From NCBI GenBank assembly GCA_963737575.1, contig CAVTTJ010000009.1, positions 589,795 through 653,794 of the forward strand: a stretch of DNA of 64,000 nt. The letters are read 5' to 3'. The position numbers and the translations under genes were made by a program. Each line of letters begins with the position of its first letter. Position 1 is the stretch's first letter. Shown here in pieces: positions 19,247 through 27,895 of this stretch. The notes beneath the pieces were generated by a model. The model had not been told where the DNA came from, ran no database searches, and worked only from the letters and a program-made list of their open reading frames with translations. The DNA is from VRUE01 sp963737575. Lineage in GTDB: Bacteria; Actinomycetota; Thermoleophilia; Solirubrobacterales; 70-9.

Positions 19247-20143
19247 GTGGCAGACACGGTCATCGACTTCAGGGTCAAGCTCCCGACTCGAAACTCGCGC
19301 AGCGAGCCCCAGCCGCCGGTCCCTGAGGAGTATCTGCACTATGACGAGGTCTATGAGGGCTTCCTTGAGAACCTCGACTGCACCGTTGAGGACTGGCTTG
19401 AGGAAGCCAAGGCCCATGGGGTGGGGCCAAGCGTGATGCAGGCCGAGGTCGAGTGGGCAGACCCCGCTGAGCTGAACGACCGCCTCGCCGAGGTCGTCGC
19501 CGCGCATCCAAACGATCTCTCTTGCGGCTTTGGCTGCGTCGACCCGCGCAAGGTGATGAGTGCCGTGCGGGAGGTCGACCGGGCTGTACTGGAGCTTGGC
19601 CTGCGGGGAATAGTGTTTGAGCCCGGATTCCTGGGAATCTCCCCGATCGATCGCCGTTGTTACCCGATCTATGCGCGGTGCGCCCAGCTCGGCGTTCCCG
19701 TGGGGTTGCACACGGGGATCAACTTCTCCTCCCATGGGCCGCTCGAACACGAGCGGCCCTATCTCGTCGATCGCATCGCATGCGATTTCCCAGAGCTCAC
19801 CCTGATCTGTCATCACGGCGGATGGCCTTGGCCCCACGAGGCCGCCGCGGTGGCCTGGAAGCACAAGAACGTCTTTCTTGAGTTCGGCGCCATCTCCCCC
19901 CGCTACATGGCCCCCGGGGCGGGGGGAGGATGGGGCGACATCGTGCACATGATGGACACGGTGCTTCGTGACCAGGTGTTGTTCGGAGCTGACTGGCCAA
20001 TGCTTCGATATGAGCGCGCCTTCAATGAGATCGACAAGCTGGAGCTACGCCCGGAATCTCGAGCGGCCTACCTCGGCGGCAACGCGGAACGGCTCTTGGA
20101 ACGGGTGAATACGGAACTGGAAAAGGAAGGGATAGGTCGATGA
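19247..20143 (+). CDS. Amidohydrolase-2 family (ACMSD-like) metal hydrolase/decarboxylase
   Basis: A GTG at 19247 begins right after the preceding stop; the open frame upstream is not needed. Motifs along the TIM barrel include GLRGIVFEPGFLG, VPVGLHTGINF (His), LICHHGGWPWPHEA (His) and VLFGADWPML (metal Asp). The usual N-terminal HxH is reduced (VIDFRVK), so the metal site may be mononuclear or altered. The family includes decarboxylases and hydrolases of aromatic or lactone intermediates. Its last four bases overlap the next start (ATGA). Confidence 0.8.
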   Translation: MADTVIDFRVKLPTRNSRSEPQPPVPEEYLHYDEVYEGFLENLDCTVEDWLEEAKAHGVGPSVMQAEVEWADPAELNDRLAEVVAAHPNDLSCGFGCVDPRKVMSAVREVDRAVLELGLRGIVFEPGFLGISPIDRRCYPIYARCAQLGVPVGLHTGINFSSHGPLEHERPYLVDRIACDFPELTLICHHGGWPWPHEAAAVAWKHKNVFLEFGAISPRYMAPGAGGGWGDIVHMMDTVLRDQVLFGADWPMLRYERAFNEIDKLELRPESRAAYLGGNAERLLERVNTELEKEGIGR

Positions 20144-20940
20144 CACCAGCCGATGTTGTCCTCAGCGAGGTCGAAGACGGGGTCGCCAGGATCACCCTGA
20201 ACAGACCGGATTCCCTGAACGCCTGGACGCCGGAGCTCGGTCGTGGCTATTTCGATCGACTCCAGGACGCGGATGATGACCCGGAGGTACGGGCGATAGT
20301 GGTCAGCGGCGCGGGCAGGGGCTTCTGCGCGGGGGCAGACTTTGACTACCTACGAGAAGTCGAGGAGAGCGGGTCTTCTGCGGAGCCTGACGCGCGCCCG
20401 CAGAGCTTTCCCCACTCACTTCAAAAGCCGGTGATCGCGGCGATCAACGGGCCCTGCGCCGGGCTGGGCTTCGTGATGGCGATGATGTGCGATATACGCT
20501 TCGCGGCGGCGGGGGCGAAGCTCACCACTGCCTTTGCCCGTCGTGGGCTGATCGCCGAGTACGGGCTCGCATGGGTTCTGCCCCGACTTGCGGGGACATC
20601 AACCGCCCTGGACCTGCTTCTCTCGGGCCGAACCTTGCTAGCGGAGGAGGCAGAGAAACTTGGCGTCGTCGATAGAGTCAGCGCGGCCGATCAAGCGGCC
20701 GAAGAGGCAATCGACTACGCGATCGAGTTGGCCCGCTTCAGCTCCCCGGCCTCGATGGCGACGATAAAGCGCCAGGTCTACGACGATCTCGAGCAGGACC
20801 TAGCCCATTCGACGGCCGACGCGGTCGCACATATGGAGCAATCGTTCGAGCGGCCAGACTTTCGGGAGGGCGTCGAGAGCTTTGTCGAGCGTCGCCCCCC
20901 CGACTTCCCGTCGCTAGGCGCTAGAGCCTCGAAGGCATAG
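20140..20940 (+). CDS. Enoyl-CoA hydratase/isomerase family protein (second)
   Basis: ATG 20140 overlaps the previous stop. RITLNRPDSLNAWTPELG, GFCAGADFDYL (oxyanion hole) and NGPCAGLGFVMAMMCDIRFA define the crotonase fold. At the first catalytic position Glu is replaced (GLGFVMA against GGLELAL in the first paralogue); the second region is RRGLIAEYGLAWVLP. It is therefore probably an isomerase, thioesterase or C-C hydrolase rather than a plain hydratase. Last gene of the operon. Confidence 0.85.
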   Translation: MTPADVVLSEVEDGVARITLNRPDSLNAWTPELGRGYFDRLQDADDDPEVRAIVVSGAGRGFCAGADFDYLREVEESGSSAEPDARPQSFPHSLQKPVIAAINGPCAGLGFVMAMMCDIRFAAAGAKLTTAFARRGLIAEYGLAWVLPRLAGTSTALDLLLSGRTLLAEEAEKLGVVDRVSAADQAAEEAIDYAIELARFSSPASMATIKRQVYDDLEQDLAHSTADAVAHMEQSFERPDFREGVESFVERRPPDFPSLGARASKA

Positions 20941-21486
20941 CAGCTGCGAGGCGCCCCTCGGCCCTCCAGGTGTAATCAGCTGCGGACGCCGCTGTCGGCG
21001 CCGCGAGCAGCGCAAGGAGCCCGAGGGGGATCGCGAGTCGGCCGATAACCTAGTCGCTAGCTGCAAGACGCCATCACCTCCGGCGGGGAGCTGCCAGAGC
21101 TCTCGCTCTGCTGCGTGATCTTGCTCCCGTTCACCTTGATCGCTCGCTACTGCTTTCCCTTCGCACGGAGCGCCCTTGCCTTGACTATTGCGCGTGTCTT
21201 TGCCAGCGGATCGCGCTTTCGGCGAGATCGATGTGGCGCTGCGCCTCCTGTCCCAGATAAGTCCATTCAAAATTGCTGAAGCGAAACCACCTCCGGCGCC
21301 GGTCCCCCGGGCAAGACCCTGACGGCGTGAGCGACCTCTTCAATCCCTGCTCCCGCGACTGAGGTTGCTGTTTCGCCAGCGCCGTCGGAGCCGCGCCGAG
21401 GCGGCTCGCGGTGGTGTGTTGCCCAATCCGTTGCCCACCTACGAAACGCGGCCCCTCAGGAGCCGCATTCCGCTTGCCTATGCGAT
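20941..21486. other. Intergenic stretch after the catabolic operon
   Basis: No gene is supported. A GC hairpin (gcggcccc...ggagccgc, about 21446-21464) could act as the operon terminator, although no T-run follows. A copy of the integrase-end motif cgttgcccac lies near 21430. Confidence 0.4.
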
Positions 21487-21534
21487 AGCGAGGGTCGGAA
21501 TCGAACCGACGACACCACGATTTTTTTCAGTCGT
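21487..21534 (-). other. tRNA-Phe-like 3' half
   Basis: On the minus strand: CGACTGAA, extra A residues, ATCGTGGTGTCG, then GGTTCGATTCC. The anticodon arm of tRNA-Phe (GAA) is recognisable but the loop is expanded by A insertions, and no 5' half is present. It is not functional and is probably an attachment-site scar. Confidence 0.6.
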
Positions 21535-21577
21535 CACCGGGGGTTTCGGCTGTCTTCGGCTGTTCGCCCTTTCCCCA

Positions 21578-21680
21578 CTAATGGGCTGTTTTCTGCCTTG
21601 CGGCACTCTCTGCGTTTTCGGCTGTCACCGGGTCTTGTGTTGCCCAACCGTTGCCCACCCCCAGATCCGGGCGAAGCGTC
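21578..21680 (-). pseudogene. Integrase C-terminal remnant
   Basis: On the minus strand GVGNGWATQDPVTAENAES then AARQKTAH and a stop at 21578, a tail resembling actinobacterial integrase ends (the ...WAT... tail). The catalytic part is gone. The same gtgttgcccaa-cgttgcccac string also occurs about 220 bases to the left (near 21416), and the tRNA-Phe fragment lies between. Confidence 0.5.
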
Positions 21681-21711
21681 TATGGGCAGCCATCCATCCC
21701 CGGCTCACCCG

Positions 21712-22521
21712 TCAGCCTTCGTGCGTCAAATCGGCGACGGTGATCGCGCTCAGCGTGCCGTTGCCGAAGACCTTGACTTCGCCGAGCTCGCTTTCGCAGA
21801 CCGCTTCCAGGGTTGCGTGGCCGCCGCTCAGCTCGTTCGCGGTGATGTCGAGTCCGACGCTGAACACCATCAGCCCCGGCTCGACGCTGCCGGGCTTGAA
21901 CGTGGATCTTCCGAATGTGGTCGAACCGGAGCCGTTGAGCTGAAGCCAGCATTCGCCAAAGGCGTAGCTGGCCAGCGCCTGCATCGGCACCGTGAAAGCC
22001 ACGAGGTAGTGGCCTTCGGGCAGCTGGACTGAGCTGACGGCGGTGGGGAGTACCGTGGTCGCTTCGGTAGTCCCCGCGACGTAGGCGTTACTGGGACCGC
22101 GTGCGCCCGTCGCGCCCGTTGCGCCGGCTGAGCCGGTTACCCCGGTCGGGCCTGTCGGGCCGATGACCCCGGTGGTGCCCGTTGCCCCTGTGGGCCCCTG
22201 CGGGCCGGTGCTACCCGTCGGTCCCCGTACGCCGGTCGATCCCTGGGCGCCGCTTGGTCCGGTGTTACCCGTCGGCCCCCGTGCGCCGCTCGCGCCGTCG
22301 TTCCCGCGTTCGCCTTGCGGCCCGATCGGCCCGATTTCGCCGTGTAGCGCCTGCTTGGCAGCGGCGCTGAGCTTCGGCAGGGTCACCGCGCCGGACTTGA
22401 GTTGAGCGCTGCCGACGGAGTTCTTCGGCAGCTGGGTGGCCGCGTAGCTAGCCCCACCAAGGGCAATGAACACGGCGACCGTGGCCATCACGTTCGCATA
22501 GGTGACTCTCCGGCGAATCAT
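21712..22521 (-). CDS. Collagen-like (GxT repeat) surface protein
   Basis: The open frame extends to 22560; ATG 22521 is chosen because MIRRRVTYANVMATVAVFIA then gives a normal membrane anchor or signal. A linker LPKNSVGSAQLKSGAVTLPK is a block common in Solirubrobacterales. About 30 Gly-X-Y triplets follow (GPTGNTGPSGAQGSTG...), then a ~115-residue globular domain with AFGECWLQLNGSG. The Thr-rich triplets suggest a glycosylated triple helix. Likely a surface fibre with a C-terminal TNF/C1q-like head; the head assignment is tentative. Confidence 0.85.
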   Translation of the reverse strand: MIRRRVTYANVMATVAVFIALGGASYAATQLPKNSVGSAQLKSGAVTLPKLSAAAKQALHGEIGPIGPQGERGNDGASGARGPTGNTGPSGAQGSTGVRGPTGSTGPQGPTGATGTTGVIGPTGPTGVTGSAGATGATGARGPSNAYVAGTTEATTVLPTAVSSVQLPEGHYLVAFTVPMQALASYAFGECWLQLNGSGSTTFGRSTFKPGSVEPGLMVFSVGLDITANELSGGHATLEAVCESELGEVKVFGNGTLSAITVADLTHEG

Positions 22522-22813
22522 CGCTCTCCATTCGATTGGCGGCTTTCGGCCGTCGCCCAACCTAAGGGCCGAGGTCCGGCATTGACGCTAGCCGCAGCTG
22601 CGGGAGGGGTCAAGCGGAGCTGGCCGAAAAAGTGGTGTGATCCGCAAGGCCGCATCAGGGGTCGCGGCCATGCCGAGGTAGTCCATGCGCGTTCTCGCAG
22701 CGGGCTGGCCGGGGCGGAAAGATCCAACGGAATCACCCTCCATTTGAGCCACTTGTCGTTGGGTGAGAGCAGAACCGAGCAATACAAGGGTCGCAGAAGA
22801 TCTCCTGGCTGGG

Positions 22814-24571
22814 CTACCTCAGCCGGAACTCCCGCTTGGCCGGCGTCGGGTCGTGGCCCGCGGGGTTGAGCCCCCTCACCTCGAAGGTGTACTGACCCGG
22901 CTTTAAGTGCTTGTAGGTCTTCGGTGACCTGCAGCTCCTGAACTTCGGCTTTGCGCCTGAGTGACGGCGGCGCAGCTCGCATTCGAAGCCGCTCGCGACC
23001 CCTACGGCGTCGAAGCGGAAGATCGCCTCACCCTTAGCAGCGACGATCTTTGCCTTCCTGATCTTGGTGTTCGGCACGCCAGGAACGTCCACAGTGACCG
23101 TGGCGGTCGCCGAAAGGCCGCTGGAGTCCGTGGCGGTCACCGTCGCGGTGTGAGCTCCGGGCTTGGCAAAGGCGTGGACTACGCTGGCGCCGCTGACGTG
23201 GGCACCGTCGTCGAAGGTCCAGCTCAAGCTCACCGTATCGCCCGGATCGGGGTCGCTTGCGGTGGCGACGAAGGTGTCCGCCGCGTTTGCGAACGGCTTT
23301 GGCTTGCTCGCCGCAGCGCTCACGGTGGGAGCGCGGTGCCCGTACTCGTAGGCGCCCATGTCCCGCACCGCGCTGCCGTCGCCGTTGCCGTCGATCGGGC
23401 GGATCAGGCCGTCCAGGTCGGGGACCGCTTTGCAGACGCTCGCGCAGGCGCCGCCGCTGTCGATCGCCGGCGAGCCAAAGCGGAGGTGGTAGTCGCCGGC
23501 GGCAGAGTTGACGAAGAGCGGATCGAGGTCGATGTTGGCGGCTTGGCTGGGGCTGCCGGTGGCGTTGTTCGCGCCGCTGGCGGCGATGTCGTCGTTTTCG
23601 AGCGTCAGGCTCGCCGTCCCACCCGAACCGTTGATCAGGCGTTCCCAGGCGAGCGGGAAGCCGCGCACGATCGAGTCCTCGACGGTCAGTTTCGAGGCGG
23701 CGCCGGCGCCGTAGACCATCAGGCCCTTGGAATCCGGCGCCGCGTCGACGCCGATCACGGTGGCGGAGCGGACGGTGAGAACGCCACCTTGGTAGGCCTC
23801 GAAGCTCGCGAACAGCGATCCCGGGCTGAGCACCGCGAGTATGTCGTCAACGGTCGCGGAGCCGCCGGTGACGAGGACGCCGACGCGGGCTTGGGCGCGG
23901 AGGTCGCGCGCCGTCACTTCGGCGCTGGGGCTTGCTATGTCGAGCCCGTAAAAGCCGATCAGGGTGTCGTCGAGGAGGGTGACTTCACCTTCGGTGTTGT
24001 CGAAGACCGCGCTCGGGCAGCAGCCGGTGTCGGTCTCGCCCTGGATCGAGCTGTGCTCGACGGTCGCCCCATTGGAGGGGGAGAGGGCGGATTGGCCTCC
24101 GGCGCCTCCGGCGTCAGTCGCCACCGCGATACCGTTGGCCGTCGCGGTGCTCAGGGCAAGGCCGCCGCCGTCGCCGTTTTGGACGTGGATGGTCATGCCC
24201 GCGAGCGTCGAGGAGGAGCTCGCGGCGAAGGAGAGGACGTATCCGGGAGCGGGTTTGCCGTTGGTCGATTCGAGGATCGTCTGGCCGGCGCCGGCGCCGC
24301 TGATCGTCACGTTCGGCCCCGGGGTGCCATGGTTGAAGGTGAACCCGTGTTCGTGGGTGTAGTTACCAGGGCCGATCAGGACGGTGTTGCCCGAGCTGCT
24401 GCCCGCTTCGTCGAGTGCTTTCTGCAGGTTTGCGCCCTCGTCGGTCTGTCCCGCCGAGCAACTACCACCCTGATGAACGCAGTAGGTCGCAGCGCCGGCC
24501 GTGGCCGGGACGGCCAAGCCTGCCAAACCCAGAAGGAGCGCCAGTCGCCAGCGTCCGGCAAGCGATTTCAC
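22814..24571 (-). CDS. Secreted right-handed beta-helix protein with PKD domain
   Basis: Signal peptide LALLLGLAGLAVPATAGAA. Residues ~28-400 are a parallel beta-helix (pectate-lyase-like): NLQKALDEAGSSSGNTVLIG, then repeated short strands, ending in the GSPAIDSGGAC motif and MGAYEYG typical of such proteins. A PKD domain follows (SWTFDDGAHVSG, HTATVTATDSSG). The last ~80 residues (FECELRRRHSG...FEVRGLNPAGHDPTPA) form a further Ig-like module. Probably binds or cleaves polysaccharide; no catalytic residues can be assigned. It is the long minus frame; the 579-residue plus frame over it is a shadow. Confidence 0.85.
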   Translation of the reverse strand: MKSLAGRWRLALLLGLAGLAVPATAGAATYCVHQGGSCSAGQTDEGANLQKALDEAGSSSGNTVLIGPGNYTHEHGFTFNHGTPGPNVTISGAGAGQTILESTNGKPAPGYVLSFAASSSSTLAGMTIHVQNGDGGGLALSTATANGIAVATDAGGAGGQSALSPSNGATVEHSSIQGETDTGCCPSAVFDNTEGEVTLLDDTLIGFYGLDIASPSAEVTARDLRAQARVGVLVTGGSATVDDILAVLSPGSLFASFEAYQGGVLTVRSATVIGVDAAPDSKGLMVYGAGAASKLTVEDSIVRGFPLAWERLINGSGGTASLTLENDDIAASGANNATGSPSQAANIDLDPLFVNSAAGDYHLRFGSPAIDSGGACASVCKAVPDLDGLIRPIDGNGDGSAVRDMGAYEYGHRAPTVSAAASKPKPFANAADTFVATASDPDPGDTVSLSWTFDDGAHVSGASVVHAFAKPGAHTATVTATDSSGLSATATVTVDVPGVPNTKIRKAKIVAAKGEAIFRFDAVGVASGFECELRRRHSGAKPKFRSCRSPKTYKHLKPGQYTFEVRGLNPAGHDPTPAKREFRLR

Positions 24572-24762
24572 CAGCGCATCCTACTCTTGGGCGCCAGGGC
24601 CGAGTACCTCCGTCTGGCCGTCTGTTGGAGAGGTCGGCGATTCGAATCCGCCCAGCCCATGCGGACGCTCAGCCGTGCACGATCGCCGAGCCGCAACTGA
24701 CCCCCCGGATCCAGACGCCCTGTCCCTGCACCCTGCGGCGATTGCTGCGCTGACCGACGGGA

Positions 24763-25844
24763 TCAGGCGGGCCTAGCTCTGGATTTGTGGACGCCGTTCG
24801 TCGAGGTGCGACTGCGCGGCTTGGCGCTCATCATCTCGAGCATCAGCGACTCCGGAACGTGAGGCGGTTCTGACGGCGGCGTGTCGCTGACGGCGAACTC
24901 TGCCCAGAGCGGATAGTGGTCTGAGATCCGGAAGGTGACCTCGATGGGATCGATCTTGGTCAGGATCTTGTCTTTCCATGGCACTTTCCCGGCTCGCCCC
25001 ATGTAGTGCAGCTTGAGCTTCTTGGGAAACCAGGCGATCTGGTCATAGAAGGTGCCGGCAGCGCCGTCCTCCGAGGTCACGGTGCGTGCCACGGCATCCA
25101 GCTCGGGGGGAGTGGTCAGGCCGCTCGCCGTCAGCGCGTCAAAGTTCGCGTCGCCCTCGCGATCGATGTTGAAGTCGCCGAGGACCAGGAGGTCATATCC
25201 CACCGTGTCGGCTCGGGTTGACCAGTCCTTCAACCAATCGCCGATCGCAGCGATCTCCGGGGTGCGCTGTTTCGCCCCCTTTCCCCAAACGATGTGGACG
25301 GTCGTGAGGATGAAGTTCATCCCGTGCGAGATGAACGCCACGGCGTAGGGAGTCCTGGCGAACTGCTGGTGGAGCTTCTTGGGGTCCGCGACGCTCATCT
25401 GCTCGGCCGAGAGGACGAGCTCTCCCGCCAGCCCAGACGGCCTGACCCGACGCGTGTCGAAGACAAAGGCGAGCCTCTCCCCCCGGCCGCGCTGCCGCGC
25501 GCCACGTCGGTCATGATCAGGCCCCAGTCGGGACCCAGCCACTGCATCAGGGCCCTGAGGGAGCTCGTGTCCTCTTGAACCTCCTGGATCGCGACGACAT
25601 CGAAGCGCGAGACGATCTCGCCGATGCAGCGGATGGCATGAAGGTCACGGAAGGGCTTATGTCTGGGTATTTGATCCCACACCTCCGCGAGCTGCCCGAA
25701 CTCGCGGATGTTCCAGGTGCCGATCAGGAGGTTCCGATCGAGTTCCTTGGCGGGAACGCTCTGAAGCACTTTGACGAGAGCCTGAACATCAGACTTCACC
25801 GAGGCCGGTGGCGAGCCGAGAATCGAAGCCGAGCGGGCCATCAA
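24763..25844 (-). CDS. Endonuclease/exonuclease/phosphatase (DNase I-fold) family protein, frameshifted
   Basis: ATG 25844. First frame: NLLIGTWNIREFGQ (NIR metal Asn) and DVVAIQEVQED (catalytic Glu). The frame shifts near 25490 in a C/G run; the next frame continues ERLAFVFDTRRV, YDLLVLGDFNIDREGD (GDFN), DALTASG and RISDHYPLWAEF (SDHxP). All EEP motifs are therefore present. ~360 aa, last gene of the contractile-injection operon, two bases after the PLD gene. A cytoplasmic nuclease without signal peptide, it could be injected cargo; that role is inferred from position only. Confidence 0.8.
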
Positions 25845-25845
25845 G

Positions 25846-26448
25846 TCAACCAGGGGCCTTGATGCGCGCGTCGGCCATCTGCTTAAGCATCCAATCGTGG
25901 TTGAGGTCGAGCTGGGTGCGCATCTCGGCGGCCAAGACAGCGTTGCGGTTAAGTGTTAGCTGATTGTCCTGTTCTGACTCGCCCGAGATCGACCAGTTCG
26001 TCGAGCCGGTGACCGTGTACACGCCGTCGACGATAAGGACCTTTAGATGTGAGATGGCGTGGTGAGTAGAGGAGGTGCCGATTGCGATTGAGTTTCCGAA
26101 CTCGGTGTTGGACCAATTTGCCAGAAGCGTTTTCTCGTGTTGGCCTCCAGCCTGAGATTTGTCGAGGCTCATCTGCACGAAGACGTGCGCCATGGCGAGC
26201 TTTTCCCGGATGATCGAGTCGAGCTGGTCATCGTCGTAGCCGTACATGTTGAGAACGAGCGAGTGCTGGGCGCTGGCTAGGAGGGAGGCCAACATCGGAT
26301 GGATGTCATCGCGCGGCGAGAAGAAGTTGCGCTGGGCGGATGGGTACCCATCCAGGAACCGCTTCTCAGCCTTGTACTGATCGAGTTCCTCCCAGACGAA
26401 CGGAGCCGGGGCTGGCGCCGATGTTTTCGTGCTGCTCTTACTCGGCAT
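25846..26448 (-). CDS. Phospholipase D-superfamily protein (single HKD motif)
   Basis: ATG 26448. HLKVLIVDGVYTVTGSTNWS is the HxK(x)4D(x)6GSxNW motif of PLD enzymes of the Nuc/bacterial nuclease type, followed by SEQDNQLTLNRN with the conserved acidic position. The N-terminal half (FFSPRDDIHPMLASLLASA, LVLNMYGYDDDQLD) is the matching half-domain without a second HKD, so a dimer would form the active site. No signal peptide. It directly precedes the DNase I-fold gene; both sit at the end of the eCIS operon. Confidence 0.82.
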   Translation of the reverse strand: MPSKSSTKTSAPAPAPFVWEELDQYKAEKRFLDGYPSAQRNFFSPRDDIHPMLASLLASAQHSLVLNMYGYDDDQLDSIIREKLAMAHVFVQMSLDKSQAGGQHEKTLLANWSNTEFGNSIAIGTSSTHHAISHLKVLIVDGVYTVTGSTNWSISGESEQDNQLTLNRNAVLAAEMRTQLDLNHDWMLKQMADARIKAPG

Positions 26449-26629
26449 ATGCGATCAGGAGCGGCTTGTGTCGAGGCGGACCGCTCTGGATCTCCCGAAC
26501 AATTGCCTGCATGTCAGATCTCACCGAGACGAGTGGGAATCGAGTGTCGGTGCCGAATGGTCATCGATAACGAAACTAGTCAGCCGTATCGCCACTCGAC
26601 AAGCTCTCTGGCCGGATGATGGGTGGCCA

Positions 26630-27415
26630 TCAGCGGGTCGCCAGGGCCTCGACCACCGCGACGACCGCCCCCACCAGCACGACCACCGCCCAGATGATCG
26701 CGATGATGCCGACGATGATCGCGGCCAACGCGTCGGTGATGCTCACCATCGGGAAGGGAACGAGTCCGTGCAGAAATCCGACGATGATCGTCGCGATCAG
26801 CGACGTGAGGATCAGCAGAACCAGCCCCTTGTTGTCGAGGAAGCGCTGGTGGGCGATCGGGAGGCCGATCGAGGCAGCCACCTTCAGCAACATGACCAGC
26901 GAGAGCACGATCGCCGCGCCGCCGGTGTCGAAGCTTCCCCAGACCGCGAGGTAGGCGATCGTCCCGAACGGTGGCGCGAAGAACAGTGACACCATCACGA
27001 TCAGCTTGAAGAGCGCGATCAGGGTGAGGACGATCGCCCCGAGCAGAAGCAGGAACGACAGGACCAGTGTGATGATGCCCTGCACCTTGCCTTCGAGATG
27101 ATCGGGCACGACCAGGCCGACGGCGATGAGCAGGATCGTGTAGGCAAGGATCCCGTCGATCAGTGCCAGGTATGGGATGCCGAGGCCGGGGGGCGCGCCG
27201 TTGGAGGCGGCATATTCTTCGACGCTCCGAATCGCATCCGCCCTTTCTTCCGCCGAAAGTTCGTTCCTAAACGAGTCGCTGGATTCGACTCGCTCGACCC
27301 GATCTTGAGGATTGGTCGAGCCATGCAGAAACTGCGTCGCGCCGAGCTCGATAAGGACGACCAGGACGAGCAGCACCACGACCACGATCAGGACGGGCTT
27401 GCGGAGTTCGCCCAC
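26630..27415 (-). CDS. Polytopic membrane protein of the eCIS operon, unknown
   Basis: 261 residues. TM1 at 8-28 (VLIVVVVLLVLVVLIELG), a ~60-residue soluble loop, then about five more hydrophobic helices (YTILLIAVGLVV, IITLVLSFLLLLGAIVLTLI, AAIVLSLVMLLKVAASIG, VLLILTSLIATIIVGFLHG, IIAIIWAVVVLVGAVVAVV). No family is recognised. The position between structural genes and nucleases suggests membrane docking or immunity, but this is inference. Confidence 0.65.
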   Translation of the reverse strand: MGELRKPVLIVVVVLLVLVVLIELGATQFLHGSTNPQDRVERVESSDSFRNELSAEERADAIRSVEEYAASNGAPPGLGIPYLALIDGILAYTILLIAVGLVVPDHLEGKVQGIITLVLSFLLLLGAIVLTLIALFKLIVMVSLFFAPPFGTIAYLAVWGSFDTGGAAIVLSLVMLLKVAASIGLPIAHQRFLDNKGLVLLILTSLIATIIVGFLHGLVPFPMVSITDALAAIIVGIIAIIWAVVVLVGAVVAVVEALATR

Positions 27416-27422
27416 GCTCAGG

Positions 27423-27893
27423 TCACCCAGCTGGGCAACTTTCGCCCCGAAGCGTTACCGCGACCGCCGCTCCTGGGGCGCTGAGCAGGATGTCGCCTCC
27501 ATGCCGATCGATCGAGGTGCCGAAGCATTCGCCCCCGGCGAGAACCCCTTCGAGCGACGGCCCTTCCTCGGGGTGCACCGTGACGCTCAATTGACCGTTT
27601 GGTTCCAGCGCCACCTGCGTCGGCCGTGAGAAGAACCCCCGCCCCGCCACTTCGATAGTGCAGGAGGACATTCCGATCACCGTCACGCTGTTCGAGGTCA
27701 CATTCGAGCAGGCCGGCGCCGCGACATCGCCGCCGATTTGTAGATAGCTCCCCGAGCGGAGGCCCTTCAGGAACTCGACCGGCCCGTTGTCGTCAGAGGA
27801 AGAGCCCTTCGGCCGTCCCGCACCCAGCGCAAGAGTGACCACGAACACCATCACGACGGCCACCAGCGCGACGATCATGAGTTTCCGGTTCAC
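27423..27893 (-). CDS. Small membrane-anchored or secreted protein of the eCIS operon
   Basis: 156 residues. An N-terminal hydrophobic helix (LMIVALVAVVMVFVVTLALG) is followed by a linker and a ~110-residue beta-rich domain with three Cys (APACSNVT, MSSCTIEVAGRGFF, GGECFGTS) plus a C-terminal one. It ends eight bases from the next gene and belongs to the same transcript. Family unknown. Confidence 0.65.
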   Translation of the reverse strand: MNRKLMIVALVAVVMVFVVTLALGAGRPKGSSSDDNGPVEFLKGLRSGSYLQIGGDVAAPACSNVTSNSVTVIGMSSCTIEVAGRGFFSRPTQVALEPNGQLSVTVHPEEGPSLEGVLAGGECFGTSIDRHGGDILLSAPGAAVAVTLRGESCPAG

Positions 27894-27895
27894 GC

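Noticed and set aside
19049..19948. 299-residue minus-strand frame
   Set aside because: Antisense to the amidohydrolase and crotonase genes; no motif.
24600..24670. tRNA-like T-arm on the plus strand (gattcgaatccgccc)
   Set aside because: Only a single mismatched T-arm; too little for even a fragment call.
22961..24700. 579-residue plus-strand frame
   Set aside because: Shadow of the beta-helix/PKD gene, with Arg/Gly/Ala-rich composition and no domain.
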